This document shows, in pieces, positions 8,647-20,900 of a DNA stretch of 64,000 bases (the stretch's first letter is position 1; each line of letters starts with the position of its first letter). The DNA comes from Zygaena filipendulae. Lineage: Eukaryota; Arthropoda; Insecta; Lepidoptera; Zygaenidae. The position numbers and the translations under genes are program-made. The notes under the pieces are model-generated. The model was not told the DNA's origin. It did not search any database and saw only the letters and a program-made list of their open reading frames with translations. The DNA is taken from positions 7,090,501-7,154,500 of the forward strand of contig OU015669.1 of NCBI GenBank assembly GCA_907165275.2, read 5' to 3'.

Positions 8647-11600
8647 ATCTCTATAGCTACTATAGTTGTATGCGCTCGTGTGTCTGTATCGATTTTATTG
8701 CAATGATGAAGTGTAGATATGTCACGGGGCCGTTTGTGACGTGTCATCTGTAAAAACCCGTCTTTATTGTAAAATCTTTGATCTGTATGATAAATGCGGA
8801 TTATTTATATTATACTGATAACCGTTTAGGGGGCGACTCGGCTCATAGTGTACAACTTTTGCTATGGGCTATGCAACGGTTCGTCATATGGAACGATTAA
8901 AGAAAAATGTAGCTTTATAGCTACCTACAGTTTCGTAATATCAGTACACTCTTGTATAGATGCTGTTAATCTCACATTTTGGGAATCGCTTACACAAATC
9001 AAGGTTACACTTTTGAGTTTTGATAGTAAATCTTGAATCGCGTTGGACTGTTTATAAGGCGAGAATTTGTTTAATCCCACCATAAAAACATGACGGTAGA
9101 TGCATGCTTTTTTGTGCTTAAGTATCAGCTATGCTTTTAAAAAGTTTCATCGAATTGGTTGAGTGATGGAATGTGTCCCTCTATTTTAATACAGTTGAGT
9201 ATTATTTCTTTTACCTGAGCCAGATAGGTAATTGATGTCAAGAGTTGTACAGAATATGAACAAAGTTGACCTCTAAAAGGTGTACCTAAATGCGTAGGTA
9301 AATTGAAAATAACCCTGTATATATTTAACAGTTTGATAATAAATAATTGTTGGTTCCAAATAGTCTGTTATATTTGATCCACATTGATTACTAAGGTAAT
9401 AAATGGAATTAATTTATCAAGAATCATTATTGTGTCTACAATATTTCACTGTTTTTCACGTCATTTAAATGTCTGCACATCACAGATTTTTATGGGTTAA
9501 TAGTTTATTAACTACCAGGGAGACTTGCAAGTTCGCACACTCAAAAGATTTGAATGTCGTGGTAATTGAAAAACCGTTTAAAAATTTGTTATGTGATGCT
9601 TGAAGTTATGGACGTTGAGAATTCAGCACTTGGTGTTTTGTGAGGTGTGATTAGATTCGATTTATTCGTAATTACTTAGTTCTTTTAATATTTGAATAAG
9701 GTAGATGCGGCCGGCATCGAAAATAGCTCGATTCCTTTTATGCTACTGCTCCACCTGCGTTAACGTTAACGTTGATGCTAATGTCTAATGTTAACGTTGA
9801 TGGTAATGTTAGTAAGTTAACCCGTTAAAATGTTGGCCACATCTACGTAATGCCTAAATTAGCGCATTAATTTACGCGTTAACACGCAGGTGGAGCAGTA
9901 GCATTACAGTTGAAAATAGAATGTACGTTAGTTGCCGACGTAATGAAGACGTTTCAATTCCACTGCAATGTTGTCAGTCCTTATGCTCGTTTTTCATGTA
10001 TGTTTAAGTGCTGTATGAATCATTGAGGAATCCTAGCTGGATTGATTTTGTAGTGGTTTGATTCAAGATTGTATATAGTAGCGGCTCGAGTTAAAGTGAT
10101 AGCCATCAGTTGCCGACATGTTTGTCTTCGCATTAATATACCTACTTTGCAATTTCAATTTGTGGTAAAAAAAATTCTATCGTTTTAACGATGATTCTGC
10201 AATGTCAGTGTTTATTTCAACTGTTAAAGGCCAATGAATTGACGCGCAGTTATCTGCCACATGACACGTGACCCTCGTACATAAGTAACCATCAAACTAC
10301 AAAATATTTGAAAGAAACTACATATTTTATAAAGGCCACATTTAGCCGATTTGAGTGCACAAATTTTCGAACAATGTACATGTCGCAAGAGCAAGCAGCA
10401 GTATATCTGTGATTTTGAAGATGATCACCAGAACATGGTTTAGTAAACTGGTACAGTTTGATAAAGAAATATTTGTGCGCTGAAATCGACAACTACACGA
10501 GTGAACTTTTGTAAGTACAATCAGCATCGAAAATAGGTAAACATTCTGTCGGTCGTTGAACTTAATTACTATTGTATTGCAATACGACAGTCAAAAGTGT
10601 TTAAATATTTCTGATTCTGATTGTACAGTCAGCCCTTTTGTTTTAAATTACGATAAGGTAAATTTTTATTTAAGCCAACCTATTTTGTGATAGGTGTAAT
10701 AGATTTATTTTGTAAATATTTGTTACTAATAACCAAATAAATTAAAGTAATGAAGGGAAGAAGTTTTATTTTGTATGCACATATGATTTAGGTCAGTGTT
10801 ACGCCAAAATGTACCAACTGCGTAAAATTGATTTAGAGAAAATTATGTTAAATCTTCGAGTTATTGCTCTGATCCAACTATCTGAATTATTTTTGATAAA
10901 GCTTGCTTGTTTTAAGTCAAATGTGAATAATGGTTGACCTGTTTTGCTGATCATAATGCAATTTGATGTCAAAATTACATTTTATTAATAATTCATGAGT
11001 TGTACGTTTTGGAATTACTGAGTCCATTTTATAGCCGCATGTGGGAAAATTTGAGCAATAGAATTATTAGTAAACTCTGCTCTGAAAGTTACATTTGAAA
11101 CTGCTATGGCCGTATAATAATTATTCGATTCCCACTAAGAAATTGGAACATTTGGAAATACTACTAGTAGCATAGGTTTGCCACTTTTTTGCAGAAAAAG
11201 TATTTAAAAAAGAAAACAGTACATATCTATTTTTTTTTTCAATCTATTTTTCCATGTTCTAAAGTTCCCCATGCTGAGTTGCGAATGCGTTCTAAATCAC
11301 AATTAAAAAAGGCTATAATTGAATTAATTATAGGTATTAGGTAGGTTTTGTTTTATAATATATTTCTCTTAGTAAATAGTTCAATTGAGTATTAATATAG
11401 CACGGGAATCAATGCTACTATATACCTAGTAGAGAAATCCACTATCATTTTTGAGCAAAGTAACGAATCTGGTATTTTCAAGTTGCCAATGAATATTATA
11501 TAAAAAATTACACGCTTAGTGATTTTATAAACTCTTGACGCATATAGGATAAATATTTCTGTAACCGCGCTGAAATTACAAGTTTTAAATAATTTCTATG

Positions 11601-12404
11601 GCAATTTTTTTAAAACATCGAATTATGAGTTGCTCTTGAGGACTTCCGAGTATTCAATGACGTGACTACATGATGCATCCGTCCCTCTACCGATATGAAT
11701 GATGAATTTTGGCAGTAGCTGAACGCGTTTGTTTAATGCTTATTTTATGTAGGACTATTTAATTTCGTGGTTTTTAATGCGAAAAGTTCGCTTATTCCGT
11801 TGACCAACTGAACCAAAATCTCGAAACTTACCTATTCTTCAAACAAAGTTGCTAGGTAAGGTTAGATTCGTACTGTTCACAATGACAAGGAAGAGCACTG
11901 AGCAGACGCAGAAGAGGTACATAATAATATGAAATTCTGTATGATTCTATCCAGCAAAATGTTGTGAGCACTCGATGGAATTTGAGGAACTCACAATAAA
12001 TAAAGCCTTAGATTTTTTATCAGTTAACAAAAGTACGTAAAAATGGTTATTTCATATTATGATACTCAAATAATATCACATGAAAAAACCACTTCACAAA
12101 ACACAGCTCTACCTCATACGGTTCGCGCGGATAAGAATTTACATACAATACTAGCAGAATTCAGTGGTACCTACCTAATTATAACTTTTTCAATACCTAC
12201 TGCCGCCCTCTAATGCACTCCCAGTGGTAAACTCAAGAGATGAAAAAACTGTTACATTATGATGTAGGTAGGTACCTAATTATTTCTGACTTGAACTTAC
12301 GAATAGGACGGCTAGAAACCAGCGTCCCTTAGGAGTTTAGGACCTCTTTAGTAAAGGCAAAATATTTAATTTTCCGATTGATGACGTAATTTGCACATGG
12401 CTAA
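8647..12404. other. Intergenic or distal 3'UTR space between convergent genes
   Basis: An AT-rich stretch between the 3' ends of the plus-strand SR gene and minus-strand Delta. It contains one inverted-repeat MITE (9741-9903). No open frame here has family likeness, and no RNA gene was recognised. Confidence 0.6.
9741..9903. mobile_element. MITE with TTA target duplication
   Basis: Inverted ends TGCTACTGCTCCACCTGCGT and (reverse strand) TGCTACTGCTCCACCTGCGT match over at least 20 bp. TTA precedes the left end and follows the right end. Three-base TWA duplications are typical of PIF/Harbinger-type elements. The interior has repeated GTTAACGTT words. Confidence 0.65.
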
Positions 12405-12714
12405 TCTATCTTACTATAATAAAAGAGTAGAATCCGCGATTCTGTACATTAAATATTTTTAAGAAAAATTGACAGGGGGCGATAAAAGAAGAGTAACCAA
12501 CCACAAAAAAAGAGTTTTTAAAATTCTTTTCTGTCTGTCTGTCTGTTCGCGATAATCTCCGAATCTACTGAACGAAGTGTCATGCGGTTTTCAGAGGTAG
12601 ATTAAGCTTAGCCTGGAGCTACATATAGGCTTTGTTTCATTCAAATCGGATGTCGGAAAAAAAAGTTATTACATAAAAACTTTTCACGCGAGTGAAACCT
12701 CGGGGCACAGCTAG
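12405..12714 (+). mobile_element. Helitron-like element, longer variant
   Basis: Starts TCTATCTTACTATAATAAAA and ends CACGCGAGTGAAACCTCGGG, GCACAG, CTAG before T. The interior carries a CTGTCTGTCTGTCTGTTCGC tract and GCTACATATAGGCTTTG, unlike the shorter family members. Confidence 0.7.
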
Positions 12715-13755
12715 TAATAAAATAAAATGCGGTTTTTATCTTTTGTAAACAATTGTTTATTAACATTTTATTTCTCGTTGCATTACTGCACAATTTATAC
12801 ACATCCGTCTCACACGCTCACTGGCAAACTATCACCGTCATACCATTATAATATGACTTTTATTCTGAATAGGATCTATTATGGAATTAGATATTTGTTA
12901 CTAATACCCTTCTATTGAAGATTTCTTTCATTTTTCTTTTGAAATTAAAAATAAACGTGAATATACTAAAAGGCAAGTACAAAATACATACAAAATCTCG
13001 CATTGTACTTGGTCCAATTTGGACTAAATCATAATTGAAGACAATAATATCTGGATTTGCATGCAAAATAAACAATTCAAGTAATAGCACAATAGTTATA
13101 AAAATATAAAGATTTAAAAATATTATCGCTAAGGTACTTAAAATAATGTGAAATGGAATGATCCGAAATGTTATCTTTCAGTATACTCACAGAGCGGAAA
13201 ATATAATGATTTGTTTCCAGTAAAAATATGTCCAAAATACAAGATCAACAAGATAATTTTATTAGCTTCAGTCAATTGTAAATATAGTTAAAAAAAATAA
13301 ACGATTTGTTTATATTAATTATAGTAAATCCACAGCGACATAATAAAATTGCAATAAATAAATTTAAAACTGTCATTTTATTAGTTTTCAAAGAAATTAT
13401 AATAATAGTATCAAAGCGAATAATTTATAAGAAAGTTAAAATTTACCAAAGAAAAATGAAAGTTTCATATTAATACTGTGATCAATCCGTTAAGTACAAA
13501 AGTTAATTAAAGTTCACTGGATACAATTGTTTGGTTAATGCATATTCATTATTCACATATCTACTTAGTTTTCACATAATTTTAAGTTACATTTTTGTCA
13601 TCTTAAACAATTAAATACGGGCCAAGAACAATTATTATTGATCATCAGTCTATTCAATATACATTTTACAATTTTGTTGATTTCTTTAAATAACCTTTTA
13701 TTCTACGACCGCGTCCAAAAGGCAACATAGGAGGCAAATCCTATCACTTTAATAA

Positions 13756-13763
13756 TATCTACA
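13756..13763 (-). promoter_or_regulatory. Pumilio-type element UGUAGAUA
   Basis: Minus-strand UGUAGAUA fits the UGUANAUA consensus, about 1.1 kb downstream of the Delta stop. It is functional only if the 3'UTR reaches this far. Confidence 0.35.
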
Positions 13764-14409
13764 CGCGGCTCTGTTACGTATCAAGGTTTAACATAAATTA
13801 TTTAAAATAATAGCGATCCCCGTCGGTACGTCGCACACTCAATGCGGAGTGTGCGACCTATCGAGAAAGGATCCAATAAAAACACATCTTGCGAACTGCA
13901 TTAAAATAAATAAGTTAAAAACAATGAGAGGATAACATCAGGTCCTATGTTGCTTAATGAATCCTGTTTATATTGTCACAGTACTCTTACACAAGTAATG
14001 GAGAATATACTTACATCACTACAACTTATTAGGTTTTTTTTTATTATACACAATGACTTAGGTTTCGACATTTTGTTCTTATAAGTACTGAATTAAATTT
14101 TTAAACTATAATTAATAGACGTGCGTGATGTTACATATCGTGTGGCTCGAGGGCGGTTGGGGCCCTCCCGCGGGCGGGCGTGGGGGGGGGGGACCCCAGC
14201 GGCTCTCGAGGGGATGAAGGAACGTTGGAATTTAGCACGGACCGACTTCAACGTCGGCCAGCAATAAACCGGGGCCGAGAAAAAAAATCTATGTCGATTT
14301 TCAAGAAAACCTGAACAAGATTTTTTTTTTTTATTAAATACAACGCATTCAACTTTCACAATCAACCATAATCATAGGAACAAATGATAATTATTCATTA
14401 ATTAGTCAA

Positions 14410-14415
14410 ATCACA
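14410..14415 (-). promoter_or_regulatory. K-box word UGUGAU
   Basis: Minus-strand TGTGAT in the probable Delta 3'UTR. K boxes in fly Notch-pathway mRNAs are bound by the miR-2/13/11 family. This is a six-base match only. Confidence 0.3.
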
Positions 14416-14471
14416 AAAAAAAAATATTAAACAAAAAATAATAAATCAATCTAAAAACCCGATCGGAACGC

Positions 14472-14478
14472 ATCACAG
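14472..14478 (-). promoter_or_regulatory. K-box, 7-mer CUGUGAU
   Basis: Minus-strand CTGTGAT matches the seed complement of miR-2/13/11-type microRNAs over seven bases. It lies about 410 nt after the Delta stop. Confidence 0.4.
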
Positions 14479-14710
14479 TACGCGTTGATTTTTCATTTCG
14501 AATTATTCTAAAATAAGCTTAAAACGCTACGCACGGTTTGGCTTTTACACTGGCGCGACGTCGGGGCGGGGCCCCGGCGGGCGGCGGGCGGCCGGCGGGG
14601 CCCCGCGCCTCGCGCCGGCTGCAGTGGCTACCTACAGAGATCGCAGACGGCGGGCCCCGGGCCCCCACACACACATTCAGCGCGATCCGTTGCGCCGACA
14701 CGACACTACA

Positions 14711-14718
14711 TATTTACA
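14711..14718 (-). promoter_or_regulatory. Pumilio-type element UGUAAAUA, second
   Basis: Exact UGUAAAUA on the minus strand, about 170 nt after the Delta stop codon. Confidence 0.5.
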
Positions 14719-14808
14719 GGGGGGCGGACGAATCGCTCGCGTCACAATAAATACATCCGAACGCTTAAAACTAGCCGTCTATACAGGGTCACTTTACACT
14801 TTACGCTA

Positions 14809-14816
14809 TATTTACA
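14809..14816 (-). promoter_or_regulatory. Pumilio-type element UGUAAAUA, first
   Basis: Exact UGUAAAUA on the minus strand, about 72 nt after the Delta stop codon, inside a GC-rich stretch where an AU-rich word is less likely by chance. Confidence 0.5.
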
Positions 14817-14887
14817 CGCGGCGCACAGCCTGGTTCGCACTAGCGTCCATGGGGTATATAAATAATGAGTCCGCGAGTCCGGCGACA

Positions 14888-14981
14888 CTACACTTGCGTG
14901 GCGAACGTCGGCGGCAGGCAGTGGTCGTCCAGCACGTACACCCCGCCGCCCTCCAGCGCCCGCTTCACCAGCGACGTGTCG
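14888..14981 (-). CDS. Dl: Delta exon 7: C-terminal tail
   Basis: Residues 715-745. Acceptor GGTTGCAG, stop TAG at 14890-14888. It encodes DTSLVKRALEGGGVYVLDDH then CLPPTFATQV. Ending in ATQV gives a class I PDZ ligand (S/T-X-V), comparable to ATEV at the end of vertebrate DLL1 and DLL4. Confidence 0.9.
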
Positions 14982-17900
14982 CTGCAACCAAAGAGAACGA
15001 CACGTTATTCAACCGGCCAGGGGAGCGGTCGGGTGGGGCGCGGGACGGGTGGTGGACAGGGTGGGGGGGCACTGACCTGTTGGAGCAGTAGGCGGACTCG
15101 GCGGATATCCGCGAGAGGCGCGGGTCGAGCGTGGCCAGCAGCCGCGCCGCGCTCTCCGTGTTGAGCGTTTTCCTCTTGCACTCTTCGGCGGCGGCGTTGT
15201 GCGCGTTCTGGCTCTCGGGCGCGGGCGCGTCGCACTTGCCCCACGTGTTGCGGATGACGCGGCCCGCGCCGCCCCCGCCGCCGCCGCCGCCGCCCCCCGC
15301 GCCGTCCGCGTTGGCCGCGTTCTGCGCGCGCGCCTCCGCGTCGGCGGCCCGCTGCGCGCGCTTGCGCCGGCGCCGCACGCACGCCACCGCGCCCAGCGCC
15401 ACGAGCGCCGTCGCCGGCACCACCACCGACAGCGCGATGATCAGCGCCATGTGCTTGCCGGACAGCCCGCCCTCCTCGACGACCACGTCGTCGCCTATCC
15501 TGAAGCCGACCAGGCCGCCTGCCGGCCGCGGCGGCGCCACGATGTCGGCTAGCAGCACCGTGCACGACTTGCCGCCCCAGCCCGGCGCGCACGTGCACTG
15601 GTACCCGTCGACCCGGTCTCGGCACGCGCCCCCGTTCCGGCACGGCGCGGAGGCGCACTCGTCGACGTCCACGCTGCAGTCCTTGCCGGTGAAGCCGGGC
15701 CGGCACCGGCACTCGTAGTCGTTGTCGAGCACGAGGCACTCGCCGCCGTTGGCGCAGGGCTTCGCGAGGCACAGATCGACCCTCGTCTCGCAGCGCGGGC
15801 CAAGGAAGCCGGGCGCGCACTGGCACCGCTGCCCGTCGACCAGGTCGACGCAGCTGCCGCCGTGCTCGCACACGACGCCCGCGCAGTCATCGATGTCGAT
15901 CTCGCAGCGGTTGCCTCGGTAGCCGGGGCGGCACGCGCACCGGAAGCCGTCGCCGGCGCGCGTGCACGTGGCCCCGTTGCGGCAGGGGCCGGCGGCGCAC
16001 GAGTCGGCCTCCACGCCGCAGTCGGCGCCCGCAAACCCCGGCGCGCAGACGCACGCGAACCCCTGGCCGCGCGGCTCGCACGCGCCGCCGTTCCGGCAGG
16101 GGCGGTCGTCGCAGGTGAGGCGGCGCGTCTCGCAGCGCGCGCCCTCGTAGCCAGGCGGGCAAGCGCACGCCAGCTCGCCGCCCTCGTCGGCCACGCACGC
16201 GCCGCCGTTGAGGCAGCGGCGCACGGCGCACGAGTGCAGCGATTTGTCGCAGTCGGGGCCGGTGTAGTCGGGCGGGCACATGCACGTGTAGCTGCCCTGG
16301 CCGGTGTTGTGGCAGGTGCCGCCGTTCCGGCACGGCCGGTGGTTGGTGCAGTAGTTGAGGTCCTGGTTGCAGAACAGCCCGCCCCACCCCTCCTCGCAGT
16401 TGCAGTCCCAGGGGCGCGCGCAGGTGCCGTGCACGCAGCCCGGGTGCCGCTCGCACTGGTCGCACAGCTCGCCCACCCAGCCCGAGTGGCAGCTGCGGCG
16501 AAAGGAAACATTCGTCAGTTGAATGCGAGGAACGTGATAACGAGCGACTAAAAAGTTTGTCTCACAATACGAGCGAGCGGAACAATGAGCGGGATGAATG
16601 ATTCGAACACGCAGGGAGGTAACTGTGGGCGTTTAGCGCGGAGGTGTGAAGTGGATACTCACATGCACTCGTCGGGCCGGAGGCAGTGGCCGTGCTCCGC
16701 GTCGCAGCCGGGCAGGCAGCGCGCTGCGGACAAAACGAGACACGTTCGTTAGCGCATCGAGACACAATACAATACCGCTCACAAAGGAGTACCATCATAT
16801 CTAATGGATTCTTACAATGGTAGATATACGGGTTGCTGACACTGTTATGAAATCGCAGCGGCGCTCGCAAAGGATGAGACGAAGAGAGAGGTCCGTGGGC
16901 GAGGTCGCGCACACGACATTTGTATCAACATCCACCGACCCTCACTAACATCCTTTATCCACATTATTTATAGTCCGCTTCAAACTAATAATTTAACTCT
17001 AAATAAACACGCGTCGGTAGTACGCAACGAGTTTCCTGACTATAAATTGAAATCCTTAAGATATCGATGCACCGACATCGAAAGATATTTATAAAGGCTT
17101 CTACGGATGAATATTAAACCCGGACGTGATGTATTGCAGGCGTAATATGTGCGCATCGTTAACTGTGTGATTTACGTTCCGTACAATGGGCGAGCTCCTC
17201 ACTGGTACTCACTCGTACTTTTCGTAGGAATTCAACGAGTCGAATCGTTTCACGAGCAATGTACCTATCATACATCGCCGGGCAAAAGTGTTCGACGGTC
17301 TACTGTACGCGGTGCGGCGCGGTAATGTATGCTAGACACGAGTACAACCTGGTGTTTTGAAATAAGTGGCACCCAGCAGAGTTGCACCGGTCGGGTGCGC
17401 ATGGGCAAGTTATCGGAGCGAATACGAAGGGGGCAGATAGCGCGGGGAGACCAACCGTCGCGTCGCTCGACCGACCGTTACCGTTCCCCTAACTCACTAG
17501 AAAAACACTAGACGCCATTTTGCTCGTATAATAGTTCCCTTTCGGAATGCAAATGTAAGCTGGCTTATTCGCGTTCCAAATTTGAATAAAATACAATTTG
17601 CGGGGAGCGTTAGCTTCGAAACGCAAACTCCGCGAGGATTTTGTGAGCTCAGACGGTCGGTAGCTGAAGATTAGCCGGCCCGGCGCGTTCCGTAGACCGT
17701 AAATAGGTTTGGAGCGGGCCGAACGCGCACTAAGCCCCCAAAACTCGTTAGGCGTTCGCAAATCGGCTTAAAACAGACTCCGGCGGTACTCGGGAACATT
17801 CAATTTCATAATTGCAGCGATCACAGAGGAAATTTAAACGTACAATCCGCTTTCACAAACACCATTTCACACTTTCGCGGATGATAACAAATTTAAATGG

Positions 17901-20900
17901 TTATTACACACCGCCGTTTCTCGTTAAAGTTAATATAATTGTGTTTTGTTTTTTACTACATAATTTTTTCATTTAATTTAATATCTGCAATTATGGCGCC
18001 ACGGTCATATGCCGACCGTAAAGGTAGATCAAAGCGCTCAAGTGTCGGCCTCATTTGTTCGTAGCAGCATCCACTCCGGGGCCGCCACTCGAATGATACT
18101 TTATCTCGACCCTTGAACGGTAGGCCAAACGGGAGTCGTAAAAGTTACACTCCAAACTAATATTAGGAAGTAAGTGGGCACACATTAAAGCCGCGTCGGG
18201 ACGATGTTTTCTCTTTTTGCTTCTTACCAACACCAGTGCACTATTATTTTATGGATGGCCACGTCTTATATCGATGTTCACAAAATCTCAACAATCTCGA
18301 CCTTAGCCGAAGTCAGGTACGAAGTCGCGACAAAAAGGCGGTCCGCGGATGCGCTTCCCACGTGTTCGGGATCCGGGCAAATATTTAACTGTACCATTCG
18401 CCTCCAAACACATCTGCTTCAATATATAAAACGGAAAACATACGTTCGTGAGATTCGCGATTCAATACCGAAACGTAGTATTCGTGAGAGAGCAACAATC
18501 GTTAACAATTAGGTGAAATTAAGCGGCCCATAGAGGGTTCCACTCGCTATGTTTACCCTATCATTAAGAGGTGAGTCGGATGATGGAGGTAATGCGATCG
18601 GAACATGCAAATCATATTTAGGGATTGTGCAGCTTTCCCAGAAGGCGATCATGCCGTTCGGCAGATGCGAGCCGGGCACCGCGACGTTTCGATTGGGTTC
18701 CGTTTACGTGTATTTGAACCTGTTCGGCTGTGCACTGTGCAGTGTGCAGTGCGTATGTACGGACACCAAAACATATTACATATATACCTACATAGGTACA
18801 GCAGACACACGTCAGCTATGTGTTTTTCTAAGGGCGCACCACGCCTCGATTAACCCCCACAGGTCCACACATTGTAATGCTTAGTGACTAGTCGCCATAG
18901 CAAGGGAATCTCAGTGTTAAGAGGTTAAGTGATTCAGTTTGTAGCTTAGTGAGCATGTCGATTCTTTTGCCGTCCGTACCGCACAGCAGTCGTGCGGTGC
19001 GGACTGCCGATGCCGCCCGTACAAGCGTTGTTTTCATTTCATTATGGCCGCTTCTCTCTCTTTTACATTTTCGTAATCGCCGATATAAAACCGAGCTAGG
19101 TGTACAGGGTTGGCGAATGTTTTATTGCCAAAGATTCGTGTATTACAAACAACTGTCTGATAGCTAATGGTTGTTTCACGGCTATCAACAAAATGTAATG
19201 AAATTGAACGAATAAAAATTTACGGTCTCTCTCGGCCGAGCGACGGACGATAGCGTATTTGGAATTCCGACAGCCGCGGTGCGATCGTACTTACCTATCT
19301 ATTTACATTGAGTAGAAAATTGTGATTTCTTGGTTTGTATTGATGAGAGAAGGCCGGTAGTGTCGGGAGGCAGCCCTGGCGGGGGAGCGAGACGGCGCGC
19401 TACGCGGAGAGAGTGGGTGCGTCTCGCTCGGGCACGTTTTTTGCGGCGCCGGAGTGTGGGAACGCGGCGGCAGGTGGGGCTGCCGAGATTGCGACGCGAC
19501 ATCCGCCCAGCCACAATGCATCTCGAGACGCACCGCTTTGTTTTACAATAGGTACGAGACGCGATGTGTTTAACATGCGGCAGGATTCAGTAAATGAGGA
19601 CGTTTGAAACGCTTAGATGAACAATCGTGTAGGTACATGCAAAACTATTATCGTTTGTGAGGATAAAAAGTTGTCATTAAATCGATTTTGTTTTTTCAAC
19701 CGAATCAAGTTTTGTACCGAGAGTAAAAAACGGAAAAGGTAATCGTTCGACGTTGATGGATGTATTCAATGATTATAAGTATTGGATGTATCTACCTATG
19801 TAGTGATGGGCAGTGTCTTTGTTTACGAATGACTCTCGAGAGTCGAGTCCCATTCGAGTCGCGGTGAGGGCTCCGAGACCACACGGCGAGCCGCCAATAA
19901 CCCATGTGACAGCTTCACGACTGATGAACTAACATCATCTATGTCTCAGTGTTACAACGTTGTGTTTTGGTCGAACGAGTGAAAACAAGAATTTTAACTG
20001 CGTACACAACTAGAGGAAGTTTTCACAGAATAACATTTTTGAACCATTCCAAACTTGTTATATGGGTGTTTTTTTGACCAAAAACTTCGCGGGCAATTTA
20101 TGTTAGAATAATAGTAATTGAATGAATTGTTTTATTCTTAATTAGTTGGTAATGTAGTATATCTAATAAAATGAACAAATATTTTCCAAATCTTGTGTTG
20201 GAGGTCGCGCAGTGTTCAACGGAAACGGAACATATAAAAATACTATTATTAAAACGTATTATAGTATATTGAACTCGTAAACTTAATGAGTGGACTAATG
20301 TAGTGGACCAATTAAAACTTAGGATTTACGACCGAAGTGTTTCAGTAGAAGCATCATCGTTTGAATAATAGTTTTTTTCTGTATTTATCTTTCCTAAAAC
20401 CGCGTGGACTTTAATAAATGACCCCCTGACTATGTGAGAAAACTTCATATTCCCGGCTATGAAATGGCGTTGACCTGTTTATATTTTTAATAGTGCTATT
20501 GTCTGTAATTGATTGCCCGAGACAAATTAATAGAATTATTTTCGTGCGCAAGCATCATCCATTACAATTATTACGTCCATGGGAGGAAGCTCGTCCAAAA
20601 CCGCCCATTGTGGGCACGTTAATGAGGATGAAAGAATTGGAGAATGTTCTATATTCGAACTAGAACTAGATCGCACAGCGTCACGGCAGCGGCCCTCGCA
20701 CATCGTCAATTTGCATTGAAATTCTTTTATAACAGTACACATCATTATGCATAACGATCTAGCTGACCTTGAACTATTGGATCATGTTATAGTTGAAAAG
20801 TTGAAATGTCACAAGCATAATGTGTATATTCCGCTTCCTGCACAACGGGGTTCGATTTAACGACGGTTATAAAGACACGAACATTTGTCCCGTTAAATAT

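Larger units (their letters stand above)
12715..14887 (-). other. Dl: Delta 3'UTR (probable) and downstream flank
   Basis: Follows the Delta stop codon on the minus strand. The first 400 nt (14500-14887) are GC-rich with CpG, and the rest is AT-rich. It contains three UGUANAUA words, two K-box words and several reverse-strand AATAAA signals (for example near 13377, 13257 and 12757), so the cleavage site cannot be fixed. A run of nine or more G lies near 14180. Confidence 0.55.

Noticed and set aside
14176..14192. Similarity of the G run here with the one near 46708
   Set aside because: Both are G homopolymers followed by ACCC; too short and simple to indicate homology.
15131..16551. Long plus-strand open frames opposite Delta exon 6
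   Set aside because: They are frame shadows of a very GC-rich coding exon; their products are Ala/Arg/Pro low complexity with no family pattern.
18541..18570. ATG followed by a GTGAGT donor in Delta intron 4
   Set aside because: Only seven codons and no promoter or acceptor context; chance level.
19801..19870. Possible hAT element (TAGTGATGGGCAGTG start)
   Set aside because: Only one end visible; no matching inverted end or 8-bp duplication found.
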